In this document: piece by piece, positions 1-25,341 of the stretch
Layout of the letters: each line of letters starts with the position of its first letter
Position numbering within the stretch: the stretch's first letter is position 1
DNA from: Baylisascaris procyonis
Taxonomy: Eukaryota > Nematoda > Chromadorea > Rhabditida > Ascarididae
NCBI GenBank assembly: GCA_037389465.1
Contig: JAZARR010000230.1
Span: 5,039,501 to 5,103,500 of the forward strand
Reading direction: 5' to 3'
DNA length: 64,000 nt
Notes under the pieces: model-generated
What the model saw: only the letters and a program-made list of their open reading frames with translations
Told to the model about the DNA's origin: nothing
The model's database searches: none
Translations under genes and position numbers: made by a program

Positions 1-3000
1 CGACCTCTAACTTGCCCTGATAGTCATCATACCTGGTCGCTCCTTCACGAGGACTTAATTGAGGGGAGACGTGACATACACTTCTACAATACAAAAGATT
101 ATTAGTGTTTTTCCTGTCTTAATTGAATACTTCGGTCACTAATGTGTAAAAAATGAAAGGCGGAAAAAGCAGTGGAATGGAGGATGGGGATTCATAAGAT
201 TCCAATGCTCCCTTTGAATTTGATTGGAGAAAATTTTCTTCAAGTCGTTAGATTTTTTTTTTTTTTTTTGGAACCAATTTTCAATTACCCAAACAACTAG
301 GGATTTCATTACGTTTATATGAGCGCTTCCTCAGACCTTTTAATTTTCGCCAGTCCCATCTTCCCCTCTCCTGTCTTAATTAGTTATTTAAAGGAAATGT
401 CGTAAATAAAGAAGCATCTTGCGAGATGATGGGCAACCTTACAGCGGAAACTATTCTCTCCACCACACGTTTTATCAAAGTATGGCAGTGCGATCATATA
501 GGAGCATAGTTCAAAAGAAAAATTAGTTACATAATCAAGCAAAACAAAATAATTTAAAAAAGTGCTTTCTAGATGGATCCCTTGGCCGGATATTTCGAGT
601 GGAAACATTCCGCAACAATTATGTTACTATTAAAGCTCAAAATTCAATCTATGTGCCACCGAAAAGAATTCTTAATAAGTGTTGCCTATTTTAAATCACA
701 AACCGAGATCCCGCATTCCCTTTTTGGCAAGTATTTATGAAAAAATTTGAAGAAAGTACGAGCAGAACATAAGTGAAAAATACTACGATCACTGCTGATT
801 TTTCTCTCTAGATCTCTGCACATTTTAGGCGATCATCGCGATTTTCTACTCCTTTCTAACCCTATTCTTCTAATCTTTTTCCATACTTTCTTGGGAATTT
901 TCTGTATCAGTACCCTTACTTATAAGTTTCTTCTTGATGATTCTGGAATCATCGCTGCAGATCATTAAAATTGCCCATCACTGATTTCACAGTAGATAAA
1001 TGACGTCATGCGTTGCCCTTCGCCACCCACCAACAAGACCTTGCCCTTACCAACCTTAGAGCTGCTCCCCACCCAAAAACCACTTTACTGACTGATGTTT
1101 GTGTGATGCGTCATTACAGTGGATGTGGGTTACATCCGACTTCAGTTGCGATCGTTGTCAAGACCGAACTCAACTCACGACTACATGGGAACACATTGAA
1201 CTGGGTCCTAATCACATCTCAGTTGATCGATCGGCTTTGATCCAATCGAGATCGGTTTTGATTTATCCCTATATGATCACAATTTAAATCTGGATGGGAC
1301 CAAGGCAAAGGATAGATTTGATTGACTCAGACACTTTAAAGCTAAATTGAATAAGTGCAAAGGAATGATGCCATTATAACCAACCTTGTCGGACTGCGCA
1401 TTGTCCTTCAGAAGACGTCGATGAGGGAGATGGAAGACGGCAACACCTGGAACTATTTATATTATGCACTTGAAGAGAGGGCAAATATCATCGCCAGCAC
1501 AAGCATAACAACGATTACTGGTCATTTTCAAGACTGTTGACCACAAGAGAACACGACAGATAGGCAAAGCCGAATGGACAGCACAAAGAACGATCAATGA
1601 ATGCAATCAAATCTGATCGATACAACACTCTGATACTCAGAACATAAAGCTAATTCATTGGAAGGTAAATATAAACGCTTGGGGAATGCTCATTGCGCTA
1701 GTGAATATGCATGAGTAATGCATCAAATAAGGGGGTTATAGATTAGAACGTTTTTTGGACAAATGAACGTTTCTTGATCCCCTCAAAACGAATACGAAAA
1801 CTCCTTTTGCATTGATCGATAGCACAAATGATACGGAGAAATATAAGCAACAACAGTCAAAAAACCTAAAATTAACTGGTTACCTCAAGAGAAGCCTAGA
1901 ATTTACCTTGATATAGTCTAGTAATAACCTTAATATGAATAGATATAAAGATATCCATTTACTAGCAAAAAACATTACAGTTGCTTTCCGCTCAATTTTT
2001 ACAGTGGCTGCTTCATAACGAATAAAATGAATGAGTGAATATACCCAATCGAAAATGTTCAAAAATTCAATCAGAAGCGAAATTAGGTGAATGAATGAAA
2101 TATTTTTTGAAAGACATTAACGCAAAACACGCTTAATTCTGGATCACTATCAGAACTTTCTGGAGTCAGATCAAATTTCCGATCCACATACGCAACATTA
2201 GATGCTCTCAGGTTTTTCCACAGAAACCGAGTTTTGCACTCCAAAACAACCTGTCGTAATGGACAGAAAGCAAAATCGATGAATTTTTCATTTTGCGCTG
2301 TTCAATTTCTGAATCATATCATGACTCAATTTTATAGCGCTCAATGCAATCCCACCGTGGTCTTACTGTAAACGTGATCCTACTTTAAACATACTGTAAC
2401 TGTGGCCATATTGTTACCTCTACTTTAAAGTGTAAAACGGACTGTATGTACCGTACAAATATTGCAAACGACGCTGGTTGGTTGACTCCAAGTGAATCAC
2501 AAAGAAATACGATGGGAGCTTCAATAAATATGCTACGGTAGCGTAATAATTGCAGCTTTATACCCGAGTCTCTATAAGAATTTAAGCGTTATTTGAACGT
2601 AGTGTGCACAGAGACAACCATAATGTAATGGCAGAATGCTTGTAAATAATTTTGAGTACAGTCTGATATGTGACAAATTTCTCAACATTTTTTGTAGCAC
2701 GGACATTTGCGCCGCCTTAAAGATACGATCTTTGATCGTCATCTCCTGTAGTGATCTTTGCTCCTCGCTTCCGACAATGACCTTTAATCGCAATTTTTGA
2801 CATATCACTTCTGGCGATGAGTTTTGATCGCGATTTCTGGCACACAATGTAATAACTATTATTTAAAAGAGCTTCAATATGGAATCCAATGCACTAAAAG
2901 GAGAACATGCGATAAGTAATTTTATATGAAACCAATCACGAATATATCCTCGCCTCAATTTTCAAAGATGCATCAGAACGAATTAGCGACTCATTAATCC

Positions 3001-6000
3001 ACACATCAAGAGTCACTAAATGCTTAATTCGAATCCGAGAAAAATGTCAGTGGTGATAGAAATTTTATGTTTTCGGACGAATTTCCCTTTGAAACTTGTG
3101 AATTTTCTCAATTCTTTCAAGGTTTAATGCCTAAGTGCGACTTAATTTTGAAAAATCCAGAATACGAGATTGACCTTTCCAAACCGGACGATGTAGGAGG
3201 GGAAGGGGATGTGGGGTGGTTACAGATGTGTGCAAGAAACTGCCATTACTTTCCAAAAACAGCTCCAATGATTCAAAGGAAACGATGCAGCGCTCGTTCA
3301 TCGGAACTCTTCATCATCGCGTCTGATGGCTAACGCCCTAATGCTTCTGCGGTGAACGAGTCACAAAATGCCGTCTGGAATCTGAATACCGTTTCGATGC
3401 CGGCTTCATCTATCGAACAAGCAGCTGCAACCAACAAAGCGACCACCAACAAGAATACATATCGCAAAATCTTACGGTGCCAATTAGCGTAAAGCAGATG
3501 CGGCTATCAAACCCAGATGCAGTTGTGGGTGAACCTTGCCACGAACGCACGCGAAAGACAGAGAGCTGTAGTGTGCATTCCCAACGAGCGATGCTGCCTT
3601 AATCGTTGCACAGTTGAATATGCAATGGGATTTGAGAGTCAAGACTGGGCAAGTTTTAAAGCGCGTTAAAAACCGCATCAGAATCAGGCATAACCTGCAC
3701 CAGAAATAGAAACTTTTTTTGCGACACTAAATTCTACCGTCTAACACCGCTACCGCGTTCACCGCAGCATTTCGACGTTTCAATGCACCTTACAAATGCA
3801 GATCTACCTATATGGTCCTCTCCACGATATGTGAAAATTCAGAGGTTTCGCACGTTGATTTGAATCGTTCCTTATATAGATTCGTCTCTAATATAGCTTT
3901 TTAGCGAAACACTCAGTTACTCATGACTTACCGTTCGATACATTAAAGCGGGCAAACTAGAATGCATCCCACTTCGGCTTTCTCTCATCTCAACACCGCC
4001 ACCAACATGAAGCTTTACCGCACAGTTCGGGAATTTTAAAATAATATTAGAAATAACGCAAACATTAGTAAACTAGCAGTGCTGCTCGTTTTATTCCCCA
4101 AAAACTTTTAGCGCGTTTGTGTCGGTCGAAATCTTGCCAAGTAATTCTACGAATGAAGTTTTATTCGAATTGTATTGCAGCAATATTTGCATAGAGATTG
4201 AACGTCATCGCATATGCAATACGCTAAAACAGTATGAAAAACAACTAAAAACTAGTACATCCAAACAATACAAATAATAGATCTGAAGTTTAACGCACCT
4301 ATGCAGTTCCCTTTGAAATCTGCAACTGTTCCACCGAGTCAGTGTAATCTTCTTTCCAAAATAATATTTACAAATATTTAATCAAACCAGATTATGAGAG
4401 AGTTTGTAATAATATTCGCATCTTACAATATCCTTTTTCAGTTGTATTTTTTATATTCATGTAAATCAACTGCAGATTACCTGTATTCTGAATTATTATA
4501 GGTGAAAAACTCTTTTTGCTTTCTTATATCTGCTTGCAAGTTGTGGAAAAAACCCGAAAAGTCAATTGACTGTATCACAGCTACAACAACATATAATTAC
4601 ACTTTGGCATCAGTACTTATCAATGCTGATCACTGATCGTGATATCATAGATGCAACCTATTCAGTAACGACTTGTCTAACAACATCCGATCGACTTTAA
4701 ACGGAAATTGAGAAGTCTTAGCAAGATACCTCTAAATTTCATCGATGTGTGACGCAGATTCTTCTGAAGTCCTAATAGATTAATCAGATAGAAAGGATTT
4801 TACGCAATGCGCTTTTTAGATTTAAAAAAGCGCATAAGATCAACATCGAAGCGCAGCAGCGATGTTAAACAAACGAATTTGATGTCATTAAAAAATCCCT
4901 ATTTTTAATTCAGTCTATAATTATTTTCAGTAGAGCTTTCAATGTATTTTAAAATATGTCTATTCCATATCCCCTCATTAAAAATTATTATACACAATTC
5001 GACGTTCCTATTGCTCAACGACTAAGGCATTCACTCGTCAATAATGGGCACCCACACTCTCTATCTCTCTTCAATTTGCACGCATGTGGCGAAATATACC
5101 AGTCGGAAGAGCTGCGACTTTGACCACTCACAACCACGCAGCTATGACAACGAAAAAGAATCACATTTTGAGAGGCTGTCAAATTGTGGTTTTCATCGAT
5201 TACCGTAGAAGGAGTTTCACTTTATTTCCTACAACTCTATCACATTTAATCGATTAAAATCAAAGACCACCCAAATTGTCGTTGATCGCACTGATTCCAA
5301 TTCTCATTCCAAACAATGATTTGAAAATCAATCACAGATATGCGGGGACTTTTTAGAATTAGTGGTGCATTTGTGTTGCAATATCGTTTGGCGTTGATCC
5401 AATCCGTCTAGGCACGCTGCCAAAAACAGAGCAACATCGTTTTCATAGGTGTTAATATGCTCAAGAAATTTTCTATTTTCAAACTTGGAAAAAAGTTTGT
5501 TTGATCCTTTTCCGGTATTCGATGCGTGATTAGCATTTGTTAATTCTTGCTAACTGTTTTACATATGTTTTTGCGTTGCTTAAAGCATCTTTAGAATGGT
5601 GCTATTATGTGATCAGCCGGCTGTCACGTGATGTTAAGATATTTTTGTGGTATTACGAAAGTGCAACATATGGGAGAATAATTTTTGAAACAGTTACCTC
5701 ATATAATAAACTTCAGTGATATACATCGAAACTGTCAAAAATTGTATTCTCCAATCCTGTGGTGCTATGACAAAAGCGCATATATTAAAAGCTGTGATCG
5801 ATGAGTTGTTCCTAGCTGTTTCGATAGTTTTTTAATTTTATATTTTTGGTAAATATTCATTGCATCTTTATTTAAAATGAAGACGTGACGAAATACACCA
5901 GTCTCTTTTATTTGGGTTCGGCTGCAGTGCTGTGACTCGTGGCGGTGGCGTTGAAGGGACTGAGTCTAGGCAGAGGGCTGGAACCGATAACCGTCTGTCG

Positions 6001-7047
6001 ATGGCGATATGCAAAAGCGCAAGTGAGATAAAAAATTAGTTCATGGAGGAGCATCACTGCCCCCAAAGACCAATCAAACCAATAACATGCAGTCGGGCCA
6101 AAACTCGACTTATATAGGCCCCGGATATCGCCTGGGGTGGCACAAGAGCACATAAGTCAATCAGTGACATTATGTGAGCAACAATAAACGAGAATCGAAT
6201 ATACGAGTAAATGTGATCACTGCAATGTTAGATCGCAGGTAGGTATCTTGGATTAGCTATTCGATGCCATACCCAACATATAGTAAAATAAATTCAGTCG
6301 ATGCTTTTTTGGAATGGTGCTTTTTTCGGCGTTCATTTCGATGCATACATGCATCGAAAAATTTCGCGATAGGAGTTGGAAACAGGATTTCAAAACGACC
6401 GTATTTTAGAGAGAAAAGCAGATTCTATCCTATTTTCTAGGATCACTAGAAGCTCTTTTATTTTCTGAAGTACAGCCACTATTTTCCAAGTCGTATATCG
6501 TGAGAGAAGGATCGAAGAAATCCTCTCGTTTCTCTTTTTGTTCCTTACGAAACGAAGATATCCCATTGACCTTATTCTGCACACGACCTTAACGGAGGGT
6601 AAATATTGAAGTAAGGTGTGATCAGGATTATTTTTGAAGGGAATTGGACAGTTTTTTTCAGATGGTTGATGAATATTACAATCCGCAGCATTCATCTGCA
6701 ATTTTTTTTTGGTGACAGCTTTTTCTGTTATTGACAGCCGCAAACAGATGAAGAGCATTCGAAATTACTGTAATTGGTTTGAGGATAACCTCTTATCCCA
6801 CCTCTTATAGATATATATTCTCATGTTGTTGCTGCATATGTAAATTCTACGCTTCTTTTATTTTTATTTTAATTCTTAGCAATATTCATAGACTCGACGG
6901 CTCATTTTTATATAGAACAATTCTTATGTGTGTCTCTTCATTAACCTTTGAAGTATATATTGCTAGGTGTGGTAATGAGCAATAATTAGGTATGCTACGT
7001 TGCTATTGGCCGTTGATGCTATCTGAATCTATTGAAGAGTTCGATTG
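1..7047. other. Intergenic region without a confident gene
   Basis: AT-rich sequence with frequent stops in all frames and no recognisable protein family. It contains a T-run near 250-270, a possible minus-strand signal-peptide exon at 3,338-3,473 (listed separately), and a segment at about 5,880-6,180 that carries a good TATA box on the minus strand (6,108-6,119). A 19-base block near 5,087 recurs with two mismatches near 5,886, so part of this stretch is probably an old repeat. The 3' part presumably holds the promoter of the downstream ligase gene, but no core promoter element could be assigned. Confidence 0.5.
3338..3473 (-). CDS. Possible exon with a signal-peptide-like sequence
   Basis: Reading down the minus strand from about 3,473, an open frame of about 46 codons begins KILRYVFLLVVALLVAAAC and continues SIDEAGIETVFRFQTAFCD before a TAG stop at 3,338-3,340. 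The start is a basic residue followed by a hydrophobic core and a small-residue Ala-Ala-Ala-Cys site, which is what a secretory signal peptide looks like. There is no ATG in frame: TGA and TAG stops lie about 40 bases upstream. A start would have to come from an upstream exon joined at the weak acceptor ending at 3,471, or the gene is dead. The family is not recognised; a small secreted peptide is one possibility. Confidence 0.22.
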
Positions 7048-7053
7048 TTCCAG
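7043..7053 (+). promoter_or_regulatory. Candidate spliced-leader acceptor of the ligase gene
   Basis: A pyrimidine-rich ttgttccag lies 14 bases before the ATG at 7,068. The order acceptor, short leader, ATG, then a strong gtaagt donor at 7,134 is the usual layout of a trans-spliced nematode first exon. It is inferred from layout only. Confidence 0.4.
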
Positions 7054-7067
7054 GAAATTCCCACTCA

Positions 7068-19082
<12,015 letters not shown>

Positions 19083-22000
19083 TAATTTTTATATGTATAC
19101 CTCTGATATAAGATTTAATAGTGCCAACAGAAATATTTCACTTCAAAAAAATAATGTTAAAAATTTTGTGCTTCACTGATTTGCATATTTTTGTTTCCAT
19201 TGTGGTGAGACATATATAATTATTCCTCAATTCTGATACACTATTGTGTTATATTTTTATTTTTATATTTTATTATATTGTTTTTCTAATTTGAGTTTTG
19301 CTGTTGTATATTATTTGTTGATTGTTGCACATTGCATAAGTGGCTTGCAAATATTAACTTTTCCAAATTTACTATTTTATATCAATTTTTCTTTCATTCG
19401 TTTTTGACTGAAAACAAAATATGAAATATTTTCTCAATTACCACATTGATTGTTTTCGGTGTTGGGGGGAAAATGCTCTATCACTATATTGCATAGTTAT
19501 ATTAATATTATAATGTATATAATTATTAACTACCTGGCAGTTTTTGTTTGCAATAATCTATAAGTGCATTGTGTAGTTTATCTTTTGTATGTAGTGATTT
19601 GCAAGTGTACTGCGTGATTTATGAATTTTTTAAAGGATTGTCTCAGTGCTGTTAATGCTCTTTTTCGCGTTGGAGAGAGTTATTGGCTGAAATTGAGTTG
19701 GCTGTAGTCGATAATTTCTTTTCGAATAATGTAGAGAAAATCCATAGTTAGCATTTATCTGTTCTCTTTTTTTTTTACGTTTTTTCTAGTAGAGTTGTCT
19801 TGCTGAAGGGAATGGAAAGATTTGCGCATTTTTCATACATACGTTATATTTTGTAATACTTTTTAATTAGATCTTTACAGTCAATATAGCCTACCGATTA
19901 GATGGCCAAAAAATTTTTGTTTCCTTTCACAGGTCATTCTTATTGAGCTAATGAAATGGCGCGGCACAAAGTAGAATAATTACGAGTTGATCGTCGACGG
20001 TTATGCATATATTTGCGATATGCAGTGCTCAGCAAAAGTGCTATCATATATTCTTTTTTAAGTAATATGCCAAATTACAATTGATCAGGTGCACCTCTAA
20101 AATAATTGGCCATTGTCAGGAGATCAAAAGTTGCTTGCTAGTTTCGCCGATTTTTCTTATACCACCTAATCCAATTGAAACTGTATCTTATCTGCAGCGC
20201 TCACGAAATTGTTGTTATTTGTGTCGGAGAAGCACCTTATTCACACATTTAGGTATCATAGAAGGCATCAGCGAAAGGTGGTTTAATAATGGAAAAAGAT
20301 TTGGTAGCAGTTGCTGAAGTCAGTGATTACTACAAGGTCGTATTTTTGTATGTAGAGCACTAGAGGTTTTAGTTATGCTCAGAGTTATTTATGTGAAGGT
20401 GTAGTGCATATTGATTTCAAAAATGCGGATGTCGTATCACAATTATTGTCGTTGTATCGCCGGAAAGGTTTGAATGAAATACAACGACTCGAATTGAACA
20501 CCTGTCTCGAACGATTTATGTTTATGCAAATGGATGGATTTAAAAAAAGATAAAATGTCTGGGCGAAAATGGTAAATCGTCAAAATATTCCTCAAAGAAT
20601 AATGTGCAAAATATGTTAGGTGTGATCGCCGTATTTCTTGCACTTCGTTTGTATAGGTTTGGATTTGGCACCACATTACTGTTCCAGTGTAGTGGTGGAT
20701 CACCCACTGACCGGATAGACCGGTGGTCAGAAGGTGGGGTGGTCACACCGATAGAAATTTATATCCCGATTTATTAATGAATGAAATTCACAACATGAGA
20801 ACTGAGAGTACAATAAGTAATCAGCGACGTTGTAGGGAAAAATGTCAGTTGAAGATGGTGTCTCTCAAAAAAAAGTTTGAAGTGCTTATGTTTTAACGCT
20901 GTTGCAAATTGATGCAAAATTGATGTTGGAGATTTTTGCATAAACTGTTTATCAATTTTTACTGTTCTTTTTCTTGAACTAGTAAATTGACTGTGGTACC
21001 TCTGAATTTTCCTTTTATGTTTTTCAGAAGCGCTAATTAACGAATTACCTAATTGAAGGTGATATCCTCAACTGTTCCGTTCATAGCATTAGGCGAATAG
21101 GAGTCTGAATAGACGAAAGTGGCTCCTTTCGCGGTTTGCATCTATTGAAAAATGAAAATTTTTGCGTTCCTTGACAAGAATTTATGAAATATTTGGGATA
21201 TTTACAACGAAAGTTTACGAAAATATACTGAGTGTATTTGTTCTGACATCTTGGTGGAGCAATCAGTGTGAACGTTTTAATGTTGATAATTCGTTCCTAA
21301 GCGGACGATATTATTTTTCATAACTCCGCCTCATGCTTCATCCATTCTGTGAATACGAGGTCGATTAGCAGTGAATAAAGTTTTATCATATCTTAGCCTC
21401 TTTGTTCGGTATGGAGGACTATTCAAACAAGGGTTCGTATGAATTTAGATAATCGATATTGAGGACAGTTTAGGAAGTTTAGATAGTTTCGTGAGATAAA
21501 AGCAAACGAGAAATATGGAGCTACAAAATGCATCCTGTTAAATCGCATAAGATCTCAAGTTCTAACGTTTCACAAACTTAAACCTGAACCATTCAGGAAA
21601 CCTACTCCTATGATTTAAATAGCGATCCCTCCAACCCCTCCTCCTCCAGCTTCCTTAGATCCGAGTCATTCGAGTACTGGTGAATGTAAGATGATATTTT
21701 ATTAAGCATTGGTCACTGCCAAATAAATGGGCTTTCATGGTTTTGCAATTTCCCACTGCATTGTTCAGTGAGTGCCCTCGAAAGGAGAAAGTAGGTGAAG
21801 TGGGTAATTCTATGTTTTTTCAGTGTCCGTTTGCCAGTCACTTCAGGAAAAAGTGCGAGGTGCTGTGCTATGTGTTCATCAATACGGTCTACTGGTTTTT
21901 CTTTTTTTTTTTGCTTTTTCCGTCCCATTTGAACCTCTGAAAATTCACTGTCATTCCATTTTCGTAACGTTTTCGGCGCATTCAAATTTGTTCATCGCTG

Positions 22001-22137
22001 CGTCTGTCCATGTTTCCTCCCTTGTCTGTTAGCGTTAGAGTTCACATGCATTTAACGTTTTACGACTAGGCAGACAAATATACTCATGCAGAACTGTAGT
22101 TTTAGTTAACATGCAGATTATATGTAAGAATCGTCCG
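19083..22137. other. Intergenic region between the ligase gene and MTFP1
   Basis: AT-rich, holding the 3' untranslated region of the ligase gene and the upstream region of MTFP1. No coding family is recognised apart from the small minus-strand open frame at 21,713-21,928, listed separately. Other open frames here have no splice context or recognisable motif. Confidence 0.5.
21713..21928 (-). CDS. Small open frame, divergent from MTFP1
   Basis: A 71-codon frame starting MGRKKQKKKEKPVDRIDEHI and ending with TGA at 21,713. The sequence gaattttcag, a strong splice or trans-splice acceptor, ends 8 bases before the ATG, as expected for a nematode spliced-leader gene. The protein is very basic at its N-terminus, with Lys and Arg making up most of residues 3-11, then has an amphipathic middle, and matches no family I know. 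Its start is 218 bases from the MTFP1 start on the opposite strand, so the two could share a promoter region. The A-rich lysine run could also be chance in low-complexity DNA. Confidence 0.3.
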   Translation of the reverse strand: MGRKKQKKKEKPVDRIDEHIAQHLALFPEVTGKRTLKKHRITHFTYFLLSRALTEQCSGKLQNHESPFIWQ

Positions 22138-22143
22138 TTGTAG
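22138..22143 (+). promoter_or_regulatory. Candidate acceptor upstream of the MTFP1 start
   Basis: The sequence ttgtag ends 3 bases before the MTFP1 ATG at 22,147. This is where a spliced leader would be added, but the site is weaker than the TTTTCAG consensus. Confidence 0.3.
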
Positions 22144-22146
22144 GAT

Positions 22147-22331
22147 ATGTCGGAGGAAAGTTCACGCGATATTGGCGACCAAATCCAAGCAAGCCTTCAA
22201 CACATCGATATATATCGTGACACGCCTATCCGATTGCTAGGTGATATCCGATGCTGAGACATTTGACCTTATTTGAAATTCTTTAGTAAATCTCATTTTC
22301 TAGTATTGCTAGATACTAAAAAAATGTCGCA

Positions 22332-22418
<87 letters not shown>

Positions 22419-25341
22419 ATATAAGAATGTCTTCATGAAGCTTCTATCAGCCCAATTGCTACTTTTAATTAAACGGAGTCAGACTCTCCTTTTCTTTCAA
22501 TATTTTAGATATTTTGTTTCTCATAGCTATCCTATATAGATTCGGATATCACCTAAATCCTTCCTCTCAACAGTTCATTCTCCAAATATGTTTGTTCCGA
22601 ATAGTACTCTACAATTTCCTCTTTTCGTTCATTTGATTCAACTATGATGTTAATGAAATTTTCATCTTTTGCTTGTTGATTAAATGAGCTTCGATATATA
22701 AGCACAAAAGCGTTGATTGCTTTTTCCTCGAGAGCGATCTTCGGCTTTTCCCAACTTTCTCAACAATAATTCAAAAATGTTCTTTACTACATATTTTACT
22801 ATTAAGAAGGATTCAGGAGCTGTACTGCAACGAGAGAAGGTTAGAGGAGAGGAAATATATTTGAGCGTGGCCTTCTACTTTTATTCAAATTTGGTGTTCT
22901 ATTCAGTTTAATATGGCACTCTTTTTAGGATACGCCAACGAGGTAGGCGAATCGTTCCGGGCACTTGTGTCGGTGAATTTGGTACGATTGTCTTATGTTG
23001 TAGCATTCGGATACGTGTGCGCAGATACGGTGGACAAAAGTCGCAAGTGCTTTCGGGTGAGAATCTTTTTGTTTATTTAAATAATTCAAATAAAATATGT
23101 CATTCGCATTCATCATTCGAGTGTGGCATTACTTTAGATTTCCTTTCTTCAAAAATTTCCGACTAATATAGCAAGAATTATTTAACATTTATGTGTGGTT
23201 ATTATAAATTATTTTATAAATTCGCCGAATAGTTGAATGCTAGAATATTTGCTAATGATAACTTTATTTAATTAAACGTTTAATATGATAGTTGATTCTA
23301 TAACTTTGTTGTAATCGTATACTGTACTTTTAGAAAATATTTTCAAAAATTGCATCTATGAAATTACTGTATTTGAAGTGTTTTATCTATGAAATCATCT
23401 AAGGATGTCTTTATTTATAAATAGTGCAAATTTCTTGCTGCTATTTACTTTGTTAGCACTACTTTAGTCCAGATGCAGAAAATATTTGCTTGCGCTGTAT
23501 CGCATAAATTACCTGTGAGCAGTATTATTACGATAGGTGGTGCAGAAGTATTTGAATTATGTTTATCAGTAATTCGAAATATCGCGTTGCAAATATCATT
23601 TTGGAATGACATTTACCAAATACAACAACAAAGTTGATTGTTTTCTATTTTAAAGTAGTAATGACATTTATGTATGTGTTGATTTGTTGAAACATATTTT
23701 CTTCTTGCTCTCTTTCTCCTTTTTTTCACTCTCCTTGTTTGCAACACTCTCTAGTAAATAATTGTCATTTTTTATCTCCCATATGGCGTGCCGCTTTCAA
23801 AATATAATTACCTTCGCAAAGTATACTATCAATATGCTTAATATCGTGTCCTTTCATAAGATTTTCTAAATGTGGAGGAAAAATGAAAAAAATGCCGCTT
23901 CTCTGTTCATCTGTTTTGTAGTGATTTCTTATTCGCTTTTGACCGTTTTCCTCTCTTTGCTCCTCCTCCCCCTCCCCTCTAGAGGGAAAATGTAATTTTT
24001 AAATCGACGGTTATGACCAACTTTTAGTCTGGCTTAGTCTCAAATGATTACCGCATAGTTTTTAAAGTGCTCCGGAAATACTGTTCAATATTTAACAGCT
24101 GAACACTCGCAATATAACCAGGGAAGTTCTTCGTGTGTTATGCAGCCAAAGCTTGTTGGTTTCTTGAAAAGAAGTACATTGTTCATTATCTTTGTTTAAT
24201 CGAACATTTTAAATTGGGGTTTTGATTTAGAGCATTTCCTTAGTTGTATAAGGGAAGGTTCTCGAAACTGATGTAATGATTTGAAATATTTCAGTTATTG
24301 CGATTTTTTCAGGTAAGATATCTAAATAGTGACGAACGTTTCAAGGGTGTAGGATTGACGGCAATGGATACACTTCTTTGGCAGAGTCTTGCTTCAGTGA
24401 TTGTTCCTGGCTTTACAATCAATCGACTTTGCGCATTAACAGCTAAAGTATTAAGCGTGTAAGTGTCTTATTGTTATGCTGTTACTCTTACTAGTTTCAG
24501 ATATTAATAAAGCAAGAGCTACTCGTGAAGAGTAAGGGAGGGAGATTGTGGCGAAATGATAAGTCGAACAAGGATTCGATTCGTTTGCACGAAGTTTAAA
24601 TTTACTTCTTTTTATCATACTCTCGTACACTCATAACCCACTTTCAATGAGCGCTTCTGTGGATCTCATTTGAGTTCCAAGCGTAAGATTACATAGCGCA
24701 CACAAGCTGAGCTTAGTGATCGGCCGTTAAAAGTCGATTCGCTAAGGTAGCGCTTCCGATCTCTACTTTTTTTTCAATTTTCAAGAAACAATTCGAGTGT
24801 TTACAAAGCTTGATTTGACTGTATGTGATGAATGTTAGAGTGTATGTTTAGTCTTATTCCCTGTCCAGGGTTTTCGAACGGTGCGCGATTATTGGCGCTG
24901 TGCAGCGATCATAAGCCATGGCATGATTTGCTGAGAGGGCGGCGTGGAAGGATGAGGGGCTGAGTGCACGAAATTGTAGAGTCCTCGCGCTACCGCAGAA
25001 AAAATTGTAGTGACATGCACATCTCCAGAAGAACTGACCCCGAATCCGAGTACGACGTTAAAAGTTTTCGTCTTCTTTTGCCGAACCGACACCTCTTAAT
25101 GCATCCACAGTTCCCTTCATTGTAACGATCGAAAAATTCATTGTTTATTCATTTCATCCCGAAATTCTCTCCTCACTTCAGCACTACACATTTGCCTGGA
25201 CCAGTCCGTAAGTGGACAACAACAGCGATTGGTCTTGGTGCGATTCCATTTATTGTGAAGCCAATTGACACAGCCGTAGAGATTGGCATGGACGCGTCGA
25301 TACGCAAATACTATCCGAAGATAGCACTCAAATCTAGCAAG
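22147..25341 (+). CDS. Mitochondrial fission process protein 1 (MTFP1/MTP18)
   Basis: Exons 22147-22240, 22929-23056, 24313-24458 and 25182-25341 give 176 codons with consistent phases. They follow human MTFP1 (166 aa) from the N-terminal YRDTPIRLLGYANEVGESFR, through LVRLSYVVAFGYVCADTVDK and TAMDTLLWQSLASVIVPGF, to TINRLCAL and VRKWTTTAIGLGAIPFIVKP. The C-terminal part reads PIDTAVEIGMDASIRKYYP. In the family this is a multi-spanning inner mitochondrial membrane protein that promotes fission; hydrophobic stretches fall at about residues 45-65, 95-115 and 132-150. The 3' end is unresolved. A 55-base intron from 25,342 would lead to a stop at 25,498, read-through stops at 25,413, and splicing to 25,844 in phase would stop about 19 codons later. 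Conservation ends near SSK at 25,341, so the model stops there. Confidence 0.93.
22334..22415. repeat. (TA)n microsatellite in MTFP1 intron 1
   Basis: About 82 bases of alternating TA within the first MTFP1 intron, without a transposon tail on either side. Confidence 0.97.

Noticed and set aside
271..292. Partial similarity to the SL1 spliced leader (caattacccaa)
   Set aside because: Only about 11 bases match, there is no donor site after it and no snRNA-like context, so it is not an SL RNA gene.
1355..1540. Plus-strand open frame MQRNDAIITNLVGLRIV
   Set aside because: There is no splice context, no motif and no conserved pattern. Composition alone does not support a gene.
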